Source: Brachybacterium sp. P6-10-X1 (lineage in GTDB: Bacteria > Actinomycetota > Actinomycetes > Actinomycetales > Dermabacteraceae). Taken from it: a DNA stretch of 64,000 nt. Below are positions 24,583 through 32,069 of this stretch, one piece after another. The position numbers were made by a program, and so were the translations under genes. The notes beneath the pieces are model-generated. The model did no database searches and was not told the origin of the DNA. It saw only the letters and a program-made list of their open reading frames with translations. Where the stretch lies: NCBI RefSeq assembly GCF_001969445.1, contig NZ_CP017297.1:2046001-2110000 (forward strand), read 5' to 3'. Position 1 is the first letter of the stretch, and each line of letters opens with the position of its first letter.

Positions 24583-25719
24583 TCAGCCGACGCTGATGCT
24601 GTCGATCGACTTCTGGACCTCGGCGGAGAGCTCCTCGGTCAGCGGGGCGGACCCGGCGTTCTCGGCCGCGATCTGCTGGCCCTGCTCGGAGGTGATGAAG
24701 GAGGCGTAGGACTTCACGGCCTGGCCGGTCTGGGCGTCCGCGTAGGAGCCGCACATCACCAGGTAGGAGACCAGGACGATCGGGTAGACGCCCGACTCCT
24801 CCGTGGTGCGGTCCAGCTCGAAGACGATGTCGTTCTCCTCGCGGCCCTCGGCGCGCGGGGAGACGTCGACGGCCTTGGCGGCCGCCTCGGAGCTGTACTC
24901 GACGAACTCGTCGCCGACCTGCACGGCGGCGACGCCGAGGTCGCCAGCCTGCGAGGCGTCGGCGTAGCCGATGGTGCCCTCGCCGCCCTGGACGGTCGAG
25001 ATCATGCCGGAGGTGCCGTTGCCGGACTGCCCCCCGGAGATCGGCCAGGTCTCCACGGGACCATGGGTCCACGCGTCGGGGGCGTTCTGGGAGAGGTAAT
25101 CGGTGAAGTTCTCGGTGGTGCCCGAGTCGTCGGAGCGGTGGACCGGGACGATGTCGGTATCGGGAAGGTCGACGTCCGGGTTGTGCTCGGCGATCTTCGG
25201 ATCGTTCCAGGTCGTGATGTCACCGGCGAAGATGCCGGCGAGGACCTCGGGCGGGAGGTTGAGGCTGTCGACGCCCTCGAGGTTGAACACCACGGCGATC
25301 GGGGAGATGTACAGCGGCACGTTGAAGGCCTGCTCGCCGTTGCACACCTCGGTGGATGCGGCCAGCTCCTCCTCGTCCATCGCGGCGTCGGAGCCGGCGA
25401 AGGAGACCTGGCCGGCGAGGAACTGCTCGCGGCCCGTGCCCGACCCGGTGGCGTCGTAGGTGACCGTGAGGTCGCCGCCCTCGGCCTGGGTCATCCCCAT
25501 GAAGGTCTCGGTCCAGGCGGTCTGAGCGTTGGCCGCGGAGGACGCCCCGGCGCCGGCGAGGTTGCCGGTCAGCTCGGCGTAGTTGCCGGCGCCGGCGGCA
25601 CCCCCGGCATCGGACCCCTCGGAGGAGGCGGACGACCCCCCGCTGCAGGCGGAGAGCGCGAGGCCGCCGACCAGGCCGAGTGCGGCGAGCGAGACGAGCT
25701 TGTTCTTGCGAACGTTCAC
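24583..25719 (-). CDS. pstS: Phosphate-binding lipoprotein PstS
   Basis: Extracellular lipid-anchored phosphate receptor. The signal peptide (KNK ... LGLVGGLALSAC) ends in the lipobox LSAC with the lipidated Cys at residue 25; a Gly/Ser linker follows. Phosphate-contact segments are GAGASSAANAQTAW, TYDATGSGTGREQFL, FAGSDAAM and HRSDDSGTTENFTDYL. 378 aa, normal. The start codon is GTG with AAAGGAAC upstream. A direct-repeat PHO-box-like sequence lies about 85-125 bp upstream. Confidence 0.96.
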   Translation of the reverse strand: MNVRKNKLVSLAALGLVGGLALSACSGGSSASSEGSDAGGAAGAGNYAELTGNLAGAGASSAANAQTAWTETFMGMTQAEGGDLTVTYDATGSGTGREQFLAGQVSFAGSDAAMDEEELAASTEVCNGEQAFNVPLYISPIAVVFNLEGVDSLNLPPEVLAGIFAGDITTWNDPKIAEHNPDVDLPDTDIVPVHRSDDSGTTENFTDYLSQNAPDAWTHGPVETWPISGGQSGNGTSGMISTVQGGEGTIGYADASQAGDLGVAAVQVGDEFVEYSSEAAAKAVDVSPRAEGREENDIVFELDRTTEESGVYPIVLVSYLVMCGSYADAQTGQAVKSYASFITSEQGQQIAAENAGSAPLTEELSAEVQKSIDSISVG

Positions 25720-26112
25720 TGCTGTTCCTTTCGGGGCCGAGGGCCCGGGGACGCATGAGGCGACGTGGTGCGAAGTCTGTCGGCGCTGACGCTAAGGAGC
25801 GCAGGTGACGAGCCGCCCGCTCGCGCGTGAACAGCAGGTGAACAGCACGATCGGCCTCAAGAAAGCCCTGGTGGCGCCGCAGATACCGATCAGGTCACAG
25901 CGGCGCGGGGCCCGCCGTGCACCTGTGATCCGCACCGCTCTCCGGCACCGCGGTCCGGGCTCCCCGGGCGTGCCCGGGCCCGGCCCCGGTCGACCGCACG
26001 ATGCCGGGCCGGGGCAGCGCTCGGAAGCGGGCCGGGGCACCGCTCGGGAACGGGCCGGGTCGACGCTCGGGAACGGGCCGGGGCAGCGCTCAGGAGCGGG
26101 CCGGGTCAGCGC
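25720..26112. other. pstS upstream region and 3' flank of the DUF4190 gene
   Basis: The 393-bp spacer has the pstS leader and putative PHO box at its left, a short CCCGGG-CGTG-CCCGGG hairpin at 25963-25978, and a 23-bp minisatellite from about 26008 to the DUF4190 stop. A possible pstS -10 TAGCGT is at 25789-25794 on the minus strand. I see no gene. Confidence 0.5.
25805..25843 (-). promoter_or_regulatory. PHO-box-like direct repeats upstream of pstS
   Basis: On the minus strand GTTCAC occurs twice, 11 bp apart (complement of 25827-25832 and 25838-25843), with a weaker CGTCAC two helical repeats away at 25805-25810. Direct GTTCACC-type repeats at 11-bp spacing are what PhoP recognises in Streptomyces and relatives. 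Position relative to pstS fits activation under phosphate limitation. No phoPR genes are in the window. Confidence 0.7.
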
Positions 26113-26122
26113 TCAGGAGGTC
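26008..26122. repeat. 23-bp tandem array, five units, anchored on the DUF4190 gene stop codon
   Basis: GCTC recurs at 26019, 26042, 26065, 26088 and 26111, exactly 23 bp apart, in units like GGGCCGGGGCAGCGCTCAGGAGC. The last unit covers the TGA stop (complement of 26113-26115) of the adjacent gene; the other four lie downstream of it. Confidence 0.9.
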
Positions 26123-26715
26123 GAGCCGGCGTAGATGCCGAATCCGATGATGAGCACGATGTAGGCCACGAAGAGCGCGAGGAGCAGCGTGCCGAGGATG
26201 CTGATCACCAGACCGGCGATCGCGAATCCGCGCCCTGCCCTGACGGGCTCCGCGGTCGGGCCGGTCTCGCGCATGCCGAGGATCGAGAAGACGAGGCCCA
26301 CGGGCGCCGTCAGCCCGGTGCACAGGACCAGGGAGGCGAGGCCGACGATGAATCCGGTCAGCGCCATCGCAGAGGTGGGCGGGGGCGGGGCGTAGCCGGG
26401 AGCGGCCGCGGGCCATGCCGGGCCGGCGCCGTAGGTCGGTCCGACGGAGCCGTGGCCCGCTGCGCCCGGGGGACCGGAGGAGGCGGAGAAGGAGCCGAAA
26501 CCGTCGTCGGAGGCCGCGCCGCCGTACGGAGCGGCATCGCCGGACGCATAGGGGTCGGCACTGCCCGGTTCGTACGGGTCATCTCCGTGCGATCTCGACG
26601 CGTAGGGGTCCTGCCCCCAGGTCCCGTCGGCGTAGGGATCCGCCGAGCGTCGGCTGTCCTCGCTCCCGCGATCGCGGTCGTTCCCGTCGTACCCGGCCGG
26701 GTCCCACATGCTCAT
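26113..26715 (-). CDS. DUF4190-type membrane protein with Asp/Tyr/Gly-rich N-terminus
   Basis: A 200-aa protein: residues 1-115 are hydrophilic and repetitive (DPYADGTWGQDPYAS, then DPYEPGSADPYASG and a Pro-rich stretch), and the C-terminal part has two hydrophobic helices (MALTGFIVGLASLVLCTGL ... and GFAIAGLVISILGTLLLALF) flanking an ILGMRETG loop, the DUF4190 signature. Such proteins are common in actinobacteria, without known function. The start at ATG 26713-26715 is preceded by GAGGGG; a second ATG lies two codons in. The stop lies in a 23-bp minisatellite. Confidence 0.78.
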   Translation of the reverse strand: MSMWDPAGYDGNDRDRGSEDSRRSADPYADGTWGQDPYASRSHGDDPYEPGSADPYASGDAAPYGGAASDDGFGSFSASSGPPGAAGHGSVGPTYGAGPAWPAAAPGYAPPPPTSAMALTGFIVGLASLVLCTGLTAPVGLVFSILGMRETGPTAEPVRAGRGFAIAGLVISILGTLLLALFVAYIVLIIGFGIYAGSTS

Positions 26716-26773
26716 CTGTTGCCCCTCGTCCCCTGCTCGGAAGTCGTGCACATCGTATCTGCTGCGTGGTGCG

Positions 26774-27718
26774 TCAGCTGATGTTGGGCAGGTGACGCTC
26801 GATGGCGACCACCGCACCCTGCGACGTCGTGTGCAGGATCAGGGCCTCCCCGGCCGCGAGGTACGGATCCTGGCGCGGCAGCTCGAGCGCGGCGCCGGGG
26901 CGGGCCACCTCCCGGACGGCCCGGATCACGGAGGGCAGCACGGGCCGGTGTGTGCACACCACGGTGCCCTGTGCCTCGTGCAGCACCCGCTCGATCACGG
27001 CCCGGGTCCTGGAGGGATGGTCCTCGTGATCCGCCTCGGTCAGCGCGTCCTTGGTGCGGATCGTGAGCCCTTCGACCCGGGCCAGCGGATCGACCGTGGC
27101 CACACAGCGCTTCCAAGGACTGCTCACGATGCTGCGCGGGTCGAAGGCGTCCAGCAGCAGGGGCAGGGCCTGGGCCTGCTTGCGCCCCTTGGAGTTCAAC
27201 GGGCGGCTCGTCTCCCCCTTGCGCCACTTCTTGCGCGCCAGCGCCGCACCGTGGCGCTGGATGATGATCGGAACGGTCGTGAGCTCCTCGGCCTCCCGGT
27301 ACCTGCGCAGAGTGGCCAGGCACACCTGGTCGCCCTGACGCGTCACCAGGTGCTCGGCATCCTCCAGGCGCACCCAGGTCACGTCGTCGACCTCGGAGGC
27401 GTCCACGGGACCCGGCGCCGACGTCGCCCGCACGGTCCCGCACCAGTACTGCACGATCTTGGTGCGACCGTCGGGCAGCAGGTAGACAGAGGCCGGCAGC
27501 GGCCGGTGCAGCCGCACCCGATATCCCGTCTCCTCGGCGACCTCGCGCACGGCGGCGGCCGGGAACGTCTCGCCCTTGTCGAGCTTGCCCTTGGGGATCG
27601 ACCAGTCGTCGTAGCGCGGCCGGTGCACCAGCAGCACCTCGGTCCCTGTCTTCCCCTCCCGCCAGGCGAGGGCCCCGGCGGCGAGGACGGGAGGCGGCTT
27701 CCCGGGGGCGACCTGCAT
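26774..27718 (-). CDS. mutT1: MutT1-like NUDIX hydrolase fused to a histidine phosphatase domain
   Basis: A two-domain sanitising enzyme of the mycobacterial MutT1 type, which hydrolyses 8-oxo-(d)GTP and diadenosine polyphosphates. The NUDIX box runs from Gly44 to Gly65 with Glu50, Arg58, Glu59, Glu62 and Glu63 in place. The C-terminal domain has the phosphohistidine RHG motif at residues 155-157 and a second catalytic His in VVCTHRPVLP. 314 aa, as in MutT1. It starts 3 bp after the mshD stop, so the two are in one transcript. Confidence 0.87.
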   Translation of the reverse strand: MQVAPGKPPPVLAAGALAWREGKTGTEVLLVHRPRYDDWSIPKGKLDKGETFPAAAVREVAEETGYRVRLHRPLPASVYLLPDGRTKIVQYWCGTVRATSAPGPVDASEVDDVTWVRLEDAEHLVTRQGDQVCLATLRRYREAEELTTVPIIIQRHGAALARKKWRKGETSRPLNSKGRKQAQALPLLLDAFDPRSIVSSPWKRCVATVDPLARVEGLTIRTKDALTEADHEDHPSRTRAVIERVLHEAQGTVVCTHRPVLPSVIRAVREVARPGAALELPRQDPYLAAGEALILHTTSQGAVVAIERHLPNIS

Positions 27719-27721
27719 CGA

Positions 27722-28651
27722 TCAGCTCTTCTCTGCCATGCGCAACTGCACGTCCCGGCCCGAGACGCGGAATCCCCACCGTTCGTACAGCGCCAGCGCG
27801 GGGGCGTTGTCGGCCTCGACATACAGCTCCACACCGGGCACCCCGGCCTCCTGCAGCCGGGTCAGCGAGGTGGCCAGCAGGTGGCCGGCCACGCCGTGGC
27901 CCTGCACCGCGGGCGAGGTCGCCACCACATAGATCTCTGCGTCCGCTGCCCCGGCCCCGGCGCCTGCCTCGACCTCCGCCTCGCGCTTGACCCACACGAA
28001 GCCGACGAGGTCCTGGCCACGGCGGGCGACCAGCAGGTCCTCGGGATCGAACCACGGCTCGGCCAGGCGCTGATCGAGGTCCTCGCGGGTCAGCGCGCCC
28101 TGCTCGGGATGGTCCGCGAAGGCTGCGGCATTGACCTCGAGCCACGCGTCCGCGTCGCGGTCCGCCACGAAGGTGTCCAGCTGCAGGTCCTCCAGGGTCG
28201 GCGCCGGCACCTCGGGCACCGGGTGCGCCGGCCCCAGCGGCCGGTGGAGGGTCAGCAGTCGACGGGTCTCGTGCAGTCCCGCATCGGTGAGGAAGGCGAG
28301 GGAGCCCTCGAGCGCGCCGTGGGCCCACACCCCGGCGTCAGGTCGCAGGTCCAGCGCTGCGCGCAACAGGGCGGTGCCGTGTCCGCGACGGCGCTGATCG
28401 GGACGGACCATCCCCTGGACGGTGCCGTCGGCCAGGACGCTCGCATAGCCGGTCGGCGGCACCGCGGCCTCGTCGGCCTCCGTGGGCGCGTCACCATCGG
28501 GTCCGAGCAGCAGGTGCTGCGCGTCTCCTGCGGTGATCGCGAGCCGGGCCGCCTCGTCCAACGGGGAGACCCCGTCGTGGGCAGTGACCGCCTCGAGCAG
28601 CTCCTGGATCGCCGCGCCGTGGGACTGCGACAGAGCAGCCGTCGTGATCAT
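27722..28651 (-). CDS. mshD: Mycothiol synthase
   Basis: Acetylates the cysteine of Cys-GlcN-Ins with acetyl-CoA in the last step of mycothiol synthesis. 309 aa with two GNAT domains; the N-terminal one is degenerate (VRPDQRRRGHGTALLRAAL is its acetyl-CoA loop), the C-terminal one is active-type (VVATSPAVQGHGVAGHLL). NAAAFADHPEQG between them is diagnostic of MshD, and the C-terminus ALYERWGFRVSGRDVQLRM fits. ATG 28649-28651 is preceded by GGAAGGAC. Its presence supports an actinobacterial source. Confidence 0.92.
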   Translation of the reverse strand: MITTAALSQSHGAAIQELLEAVTAHDGVSPLDEAARLAITAGDAQHLLLGPDGDAPTEADEAAVPPTGYASVLADGTVQGMVRPDQRRRGHGTALLRAALDLRPDAGVWAHGALEGSLAFLTDAGLHETRRLLTLHRPLGPAHPVPEVPAPTLEDLQLDTFVADRDADAWLEVNAAAFADHPEQGALTREDLDQRLAEPWFDPEDLLVARRGQDLVGFVWVKREAEVEAGAGAGAADAEIYVVATSPAVQGHGVAGHLLATSLTRLQEAGVPGVELYVEADNAPALALYERWGFRVSGRDVQLRMAEKS

Positions 28652-28787
28652 GAGGTCCTTCCGGGGCTCTGGATGATGCTGAGTGTGCCGCCGCCAGCGG
28701 GCGCTCGTAGACTGCCACTGTAGCGCCCGTTAGACGACCGCCGTCGGCGACCGCGCAGAGACCGGACACGAGTGCGAGGGAGGCCCC

Positions 28788-29537
28788 ATGACCGCACCCG
28801 AGCGCGCTCCGCTCGGCGCTGCCCTGGCGCTCCTGCTCGCCCTGGTCTCCCTCACCGGTCCCGCCTCACCCACCCTCATGGCAGGGGCTGTCGCACTGCT
28901 CACACTGCTGGTCGCGCTCGCCTGGCCGGATCTGCTCGAGCTCCCCTCCCCCGTCGGCACCCGTGCCGTGCTCGCCGGAGTCGGAGTGGCCGGCGCCGTC
29001 CTCGCCGCGAGCTCGACGGACCGCTTCTCGCCGATCTCCGGGATCGTGATGGTCTGTGCCGTGGGAGTTTTCGCCGCCTTCGCCCACCAGATGCTGCGAT
29101 CGGACCGCCGGGACCTGACCGCATCCCTGACCGGCACCATCGCGGGCGTGTTCGTCGCCGGGATCTCGGCGACCTGGGTGCTCGCCCAGACCGAAGCGAT
29201 CTCGAGCGGCCGCAGCGGCCTGGTCGCGGCCGTCGCCGCCGGGCTGGCCGCGACCCTGCTGCTCAATGCGACGCCGCTGCCGCCGACGCTGCGCTCCATC
29301 GTCTCCGCCCTGGCAGGCATCGGCGTGACCGCTCTGCTGGCCACCTCGCTGGCGGGCCTCGGCCTCCTGATCGCCGCGGGCCTCGGCCTGCTGATCACGA
29401 TCGGCGCCGGCTGCGCGCAGCTGCTGGTGGGCTCCTCGCTCGTGGCCCGGGAACCGGTGCCCTCTCTCGCGGTGGGCGCGGTGCCGGTCGCCACGGCGGG
29501 CGTCCTCGCCCACCTCGCCGTGCTCCTGCTCCCCTGA
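28788..29537 (+). CDS. Polytopic membrane protein of unknown function
   Basis: A 249-aa protein made almost entirely of hydrophobic segments, roughly eight (residues 8-25, 30-47, 58-75, 82-98, 112-130, 142-158, 165-200, 220-245) joined by short loops. There are no recognised motifs. The ATG is preceded by GAGGGAGG. It is divergent from mshD and followed by the 33-codon ORF. I do not recognise the family. Confidence 0.75.
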   Translation: MTAPERAPLGAALALLLALVSLTGPASPTLMAGAVALLTLLVALAWPDLLELPSPVGTRAVLAGVGVAGAVLAASSTDRFSPISGIVMVCAVGVFAAFAHQMLRSDRRDLTASLTGTIAGVFVAGISATWVLAQTEAISSGRSGLVAAVAAGLAATLLLNATPLPPTLRSIVSALAGIGVTALLATSLAGLGLLIAAGLGLLITIGAGCAQLLVGSSLVAREPVPSLAVGAVPVATAGVLAHLAVLLLP

Positions 29538-29554
29538 GGGCCGGCCCGGGACGA

Positions 29555-29560
29555 TAGACT
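29555..29560 (+). promoter_or_regulatory. Leaderless -10 element (TAGACT) for the 33-codon ORF
   Basis: TAGACT is followed by 7 nt and ATG 29568. No Shine-Dalgarno is present. Confidence 0.5.
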
Positions 29561-29567
29561 CGGTGCC

Positions 29568-29669
29568 ATGTCCGCACTCTCCATCTTCTTCATCATCCTG
29601 GTGGTCCTGGTGGGCCTCGGCACCTTGGCCTTCGCCGCCCTGGTGATCTCCCGCCTGTTCGACCACTGA
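29568..29669 (+). CDS. Small single-span membrane protein, 33 aa
   Basis: ATG 29568 opens a 33-codon frame encoding one hydrophobic helix (SALSIFFIILVVLVGLGTLA, residues 2-21, continuing FAALVISRLF) and ending in Asp-His. High GC at third positions, its own TAGACT -10-like hexamer 7 nt upstream and placement in a 150-bp gap between two same-strand genes support a real gene. Function unknown. Confidence 0.6.
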   Translation: MSALSIFFIILVVLVGLGTLAFAALVISRLFDH

Positions 29670-29687
29670 TCGGCCGCTGCGAATCCC

Positions 29688-30329
29688 ATGCCCATCACGC
29701 TCGATGCCTCGATGCCCGAGTCGCTGTATCCGCTGGCCTGGCTGATCGGCACCTGGCAGGGAACCGGTGCCCTCCATCGCCCCGAGGACCCCGACGCCTC
29801 CGACCGGCGGATCGAGCAGCAGCTGGTCTGCAGCGCCCGGGAGGACGGCACCCTCGGCTGGCGCTCGACGATCCACGAGGTCGACGACCCCGCTCCTCTG
29901 CCCCCCACCAGCGCTTTCTCCCGTGACGAGGCCGCGACGCCCGCTCCCGCAGGATCGGGCGAGCGGACCCTGCTGATGCGCGAGGACGGCATCTGGACCG
30001 TCGGCGATCCCCTGCCCGGCCAGGACCTGGCCGCCGCTCGCGCCGCGAAGCCCGGCGACCCCGCCGGATTCGTCTCCCATGCGCTCCAGGCGCACTTCGA
30101 GCGCCGCGACGGGGCCGACGAGAGCTGGTCGGGCGAGGTCCGCGGGCCCCGCGTGCAGCTCGCGCTCGCCGCCCCCGACACCCCGGCCCAGGTCTCCGCC
30201 ACCCGCATGTTCGGGTACGTCAGCGGACGCCTGATGTGGCTGTGGGAGCAGCGCCTGCCCGCGGGCGCGGAAGGGGACGACGGATCGACCATGACCCCCT
30301 ACCTCTCCGTGGAGCTCACCCGTGCCTGA
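29688..30329 (+). CDS. FABP/nitrobindin-like (DUF1794) beta-barrel protein
   Basis: A lipocalin-like ten-stranded barrel family protein, 213 aa. The N-terminal signature is LYPLAWLIGTWQGTG (residues 13-27, GTWxGxG). In nitrobindin the C-terminal strand supplies the heme-binding His; here the C-terminus reads MTPYLSVELTRA without an evident His, so heme binding is doubtful. There is an acidic/Pro insert near residues 65-90. It overlaps ygfZ by 8 bp and is the first gene of that pair; this pairing with ygfZ is common in actinobacteria. Confidence 0.75.
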   Translation: MPITLDASMPESLYPLAWLIGTWQGTGALHRPEDPDASDRRIEQQLVCSAREDGTLGWRSTIHEVDDPAPLPPTSAFSRDEAATPAPAGSGERTLLMREDGIWTVGDPLPGQDLAAARAAKPGDPAGFVSHALQAHFERRDGADESWSGEVRGPRVQLALAAPDTPAQVSATRMFGYVSGRLMWLWEQRLPAGAEGDDGSTMTPYLSVELTRA

Positions 30330-31476
30330 TCAGGATGCCCTCCCCGACCCCCAGCCCGAGCAGCCTGCGCGCGGCGTCCGTCCGCTGCTGAGCACCGGAG
30401 CCGTCCTCGGCGACGGCCCGGATGCGTCCGTGCCTGCCCATTACGGCGCTCCGCTGCGCGAGCAGCGCCGGTTGCTGCAGGGCCGAGCCGTCGTCGACCT
30501 CGGCCAGTTCGAGGTGCTCGAGGTGCGCGGGGCGGATGCTCGCAGCTGGATGACGACGGTGAGCACCCAGGTGCTCGCGGGCACCCCGGTCGGCTCGTCG
30601 GCGAGCCTGGCGGTGCTGTCCCCGCGCGGCCGCGTCGAGCACCTCGCCTCCGCCGTCGTGCTGGACGAGGACGCGCTGCTGCTGATCCTGGACGCCGGCC
30701 GCCGCCAGGGTCTGCGGCAGTACCTCGAGATGATGCGCTTCGCGGCCCGCGTCGAGCTGACCGATCGCGACGACCTGCGGGTGCTGGGCGCCCTCGCCCC
30801 GGCCGGCGAGGTGCTGGCCGGGCTGGAGCTGCCGGAGCCCGTCGCCGTCTGGGCCGAGCCGTGGCCGCAGGTCGCCCCGGGCGGGGTCGCCTACGGCCCC
30901 GATCCGGAGGACCCCGTCGGCGCCGTGCTCACCGTCGCCGATGCCGGCGCGCTCGCCCACCTGCCCTGGCGCGACGAGCACCTGGCCGGCATGAGCTCCT
31001 GGGAGGCGCTGCGGATCGCCGATCATCGGGCCCGCGCGACCCGGGAGGTCGACGAGCGCTCCATCCCTCATGAGCTGGACCTCCTGCGCACCTCGGTGCA
31101 CACCGAGAAGGGCTGCTACCGGGGCCAGGAGACCGTCGCCAAGGTGCTGAACCTCGGCCAGCCGCCGCGGCGCCTGGTGATGCTGCACCTGGACGGCTCC
31201 CAGGACGTCCCCGTCGCCCCGGGGGGCGAGGTGCGTCTGGAGAACGCCGACGGCAAGGTCGTCGGCACGGTCACCTCCGCCGCGCTGCACGCCGACCTCG
31301 GCCCGATCGCCCTGGCCGTCATCCGTCGTGCGGTCCCGCTCGACGGCGCGCTGATGGTGCAGGTCCCCGTCTCCACCGGGGACGGCGGCTCCGACGCCGT
31401 GTGGATCGACGCCTCGCAGGAGCCGATCGTGGTGCCCCGCGAGCACGGCGAGCGCCCGGTCACCGCCAAGCTCTGA
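30322..31476 (+). CDS. ygfZ: YgfZ/GcvT-like folate-binding protein
   Basis: A tetrahydrofolate-dependent accessory protein of iron-sulfur cluster enzymes (such as MiaB) and tRNA modification. The family signature is EKGCYRGQETVAK (about residue 262-274) with the conserved Cys. The N-terminal part (VVDLGQFEVLEVRGADARSWM) resembles the aminomethyltransferase domain. 384 aa against ~330 in E. coli, with an N-terminal extension and a C-terminal tail. GTG start overlapping the previous stop by 8 bp. Confidence 0.88.
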   Translation: MPDQDALPDPQPEQPARGVRPLLSTGAVLGDGPDASVPAHYGAPLREQRRLLQGRAVVDLGQFEVLEVRGADARSWMTTVSTQVLAGTPVGSSASLAVLSPRGRVEHLASAVVLDEDALLLILDAGRRQGLRQYLEMMRFAARVELTDRDDLRVLGALAPAGEVLAGLELPEPVAVWAEPWPQVAPGGVAYGPDPEDPVGAVLTVADAGALAHLPWRDEHLAGMSSWEALRIADHRARATREVDERSIPHELDLLRTSVHTEKGCYRGQETVAKVLNLGQPPRRLVMLHLDGSQDVPVAPGGEVRLENADGKVVGTVTSAALHADLGPIALAVIRRAVPLDGALMVQVPVSTGDGGSDAVWIDASQEPIVVPREHGERPVTAKL

Positions 31477-31634
31477 GGCGGCCGCCGAGCGCTGACGGGC
31501 GGACTCGGCATCGGGCCGGATCCACCCCCTCCTCACATCCGGGGCCCGGCGTCCACGCCGTCACCACAGCATCCGCACCGCCCTCCTACGGCCGACGCCT
31601 GTGCGCCCGGCGCGGACCTGGAAGAATGACGACC

Positions 31635-32069
31635 ATGAGTGCACAGGCCGACCAGGAGGACTGGAGCCGACAGCGTCGGCAGGTGTTCGAGGTCAAGGAG
31701 CAGGCGCTGCAGGCGGCCCGCGCGGACGAGCACCGTCGGGCGACGTCCATCATCCGCGAGGCCGTCGAGCGCTTCCAGGACGCCGGCATCGCTCCGGTCG
31801 CGCTGCGCGCGCGGCCGTACACCGGCTCCGGCACGATCCGCACGGCGCTCCAGGGCTGGTACCTCAAGCAGGACCGTTCCCTCGCCGTGGACGCCGAGGG
31901 CCGCTACTACGTGATGCGGGTCGACGGCGGTCTGCGTGCCCGGCTGCGCGGTGCCACGCCCGAGCCGTCGATGGCGCCGCTGGTGGTGGGCCGCGGGGCG
32001 CGTGACGGGGACACCTTCCGCCTCGAGGAGCTGCTGGAGATGCGGCTCGAGGACCCGGTGCGCCCATGA
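31635..32069 (+). CDS. Conserved hypothetical protein (144 aa)
   Basis: A soluble protein: an N-terminal charged helix (DWSRQRRQVFEVKEQALQAARADEH) followed by a region with RPYTGSGTIRTALQGWYLKQDRSLAVD and YYVMRVDGGLRARL. I do not recognise a named family. ATG 31635 is preferred over 31626 because AAGAAT lies 7 nt upstream in the leaderless arrangement. The stop overlaps the FUSC gene start by 4 bp (ATGA), implying coupled expression with that transporter. Confidence 0.7.
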   Translation: MSAQADQEDWSRQRRQVFEVKEQALQAARADEHRRATSIIREAVERFQDAGIAPVALRARPYTGSGTIRTALQGWYLKQDRSLAVDAEGRYYVMRVDGGLRARLRGATPEPSMAPLVVGRGARDGDTFRLEELLEMRLEDPVRP

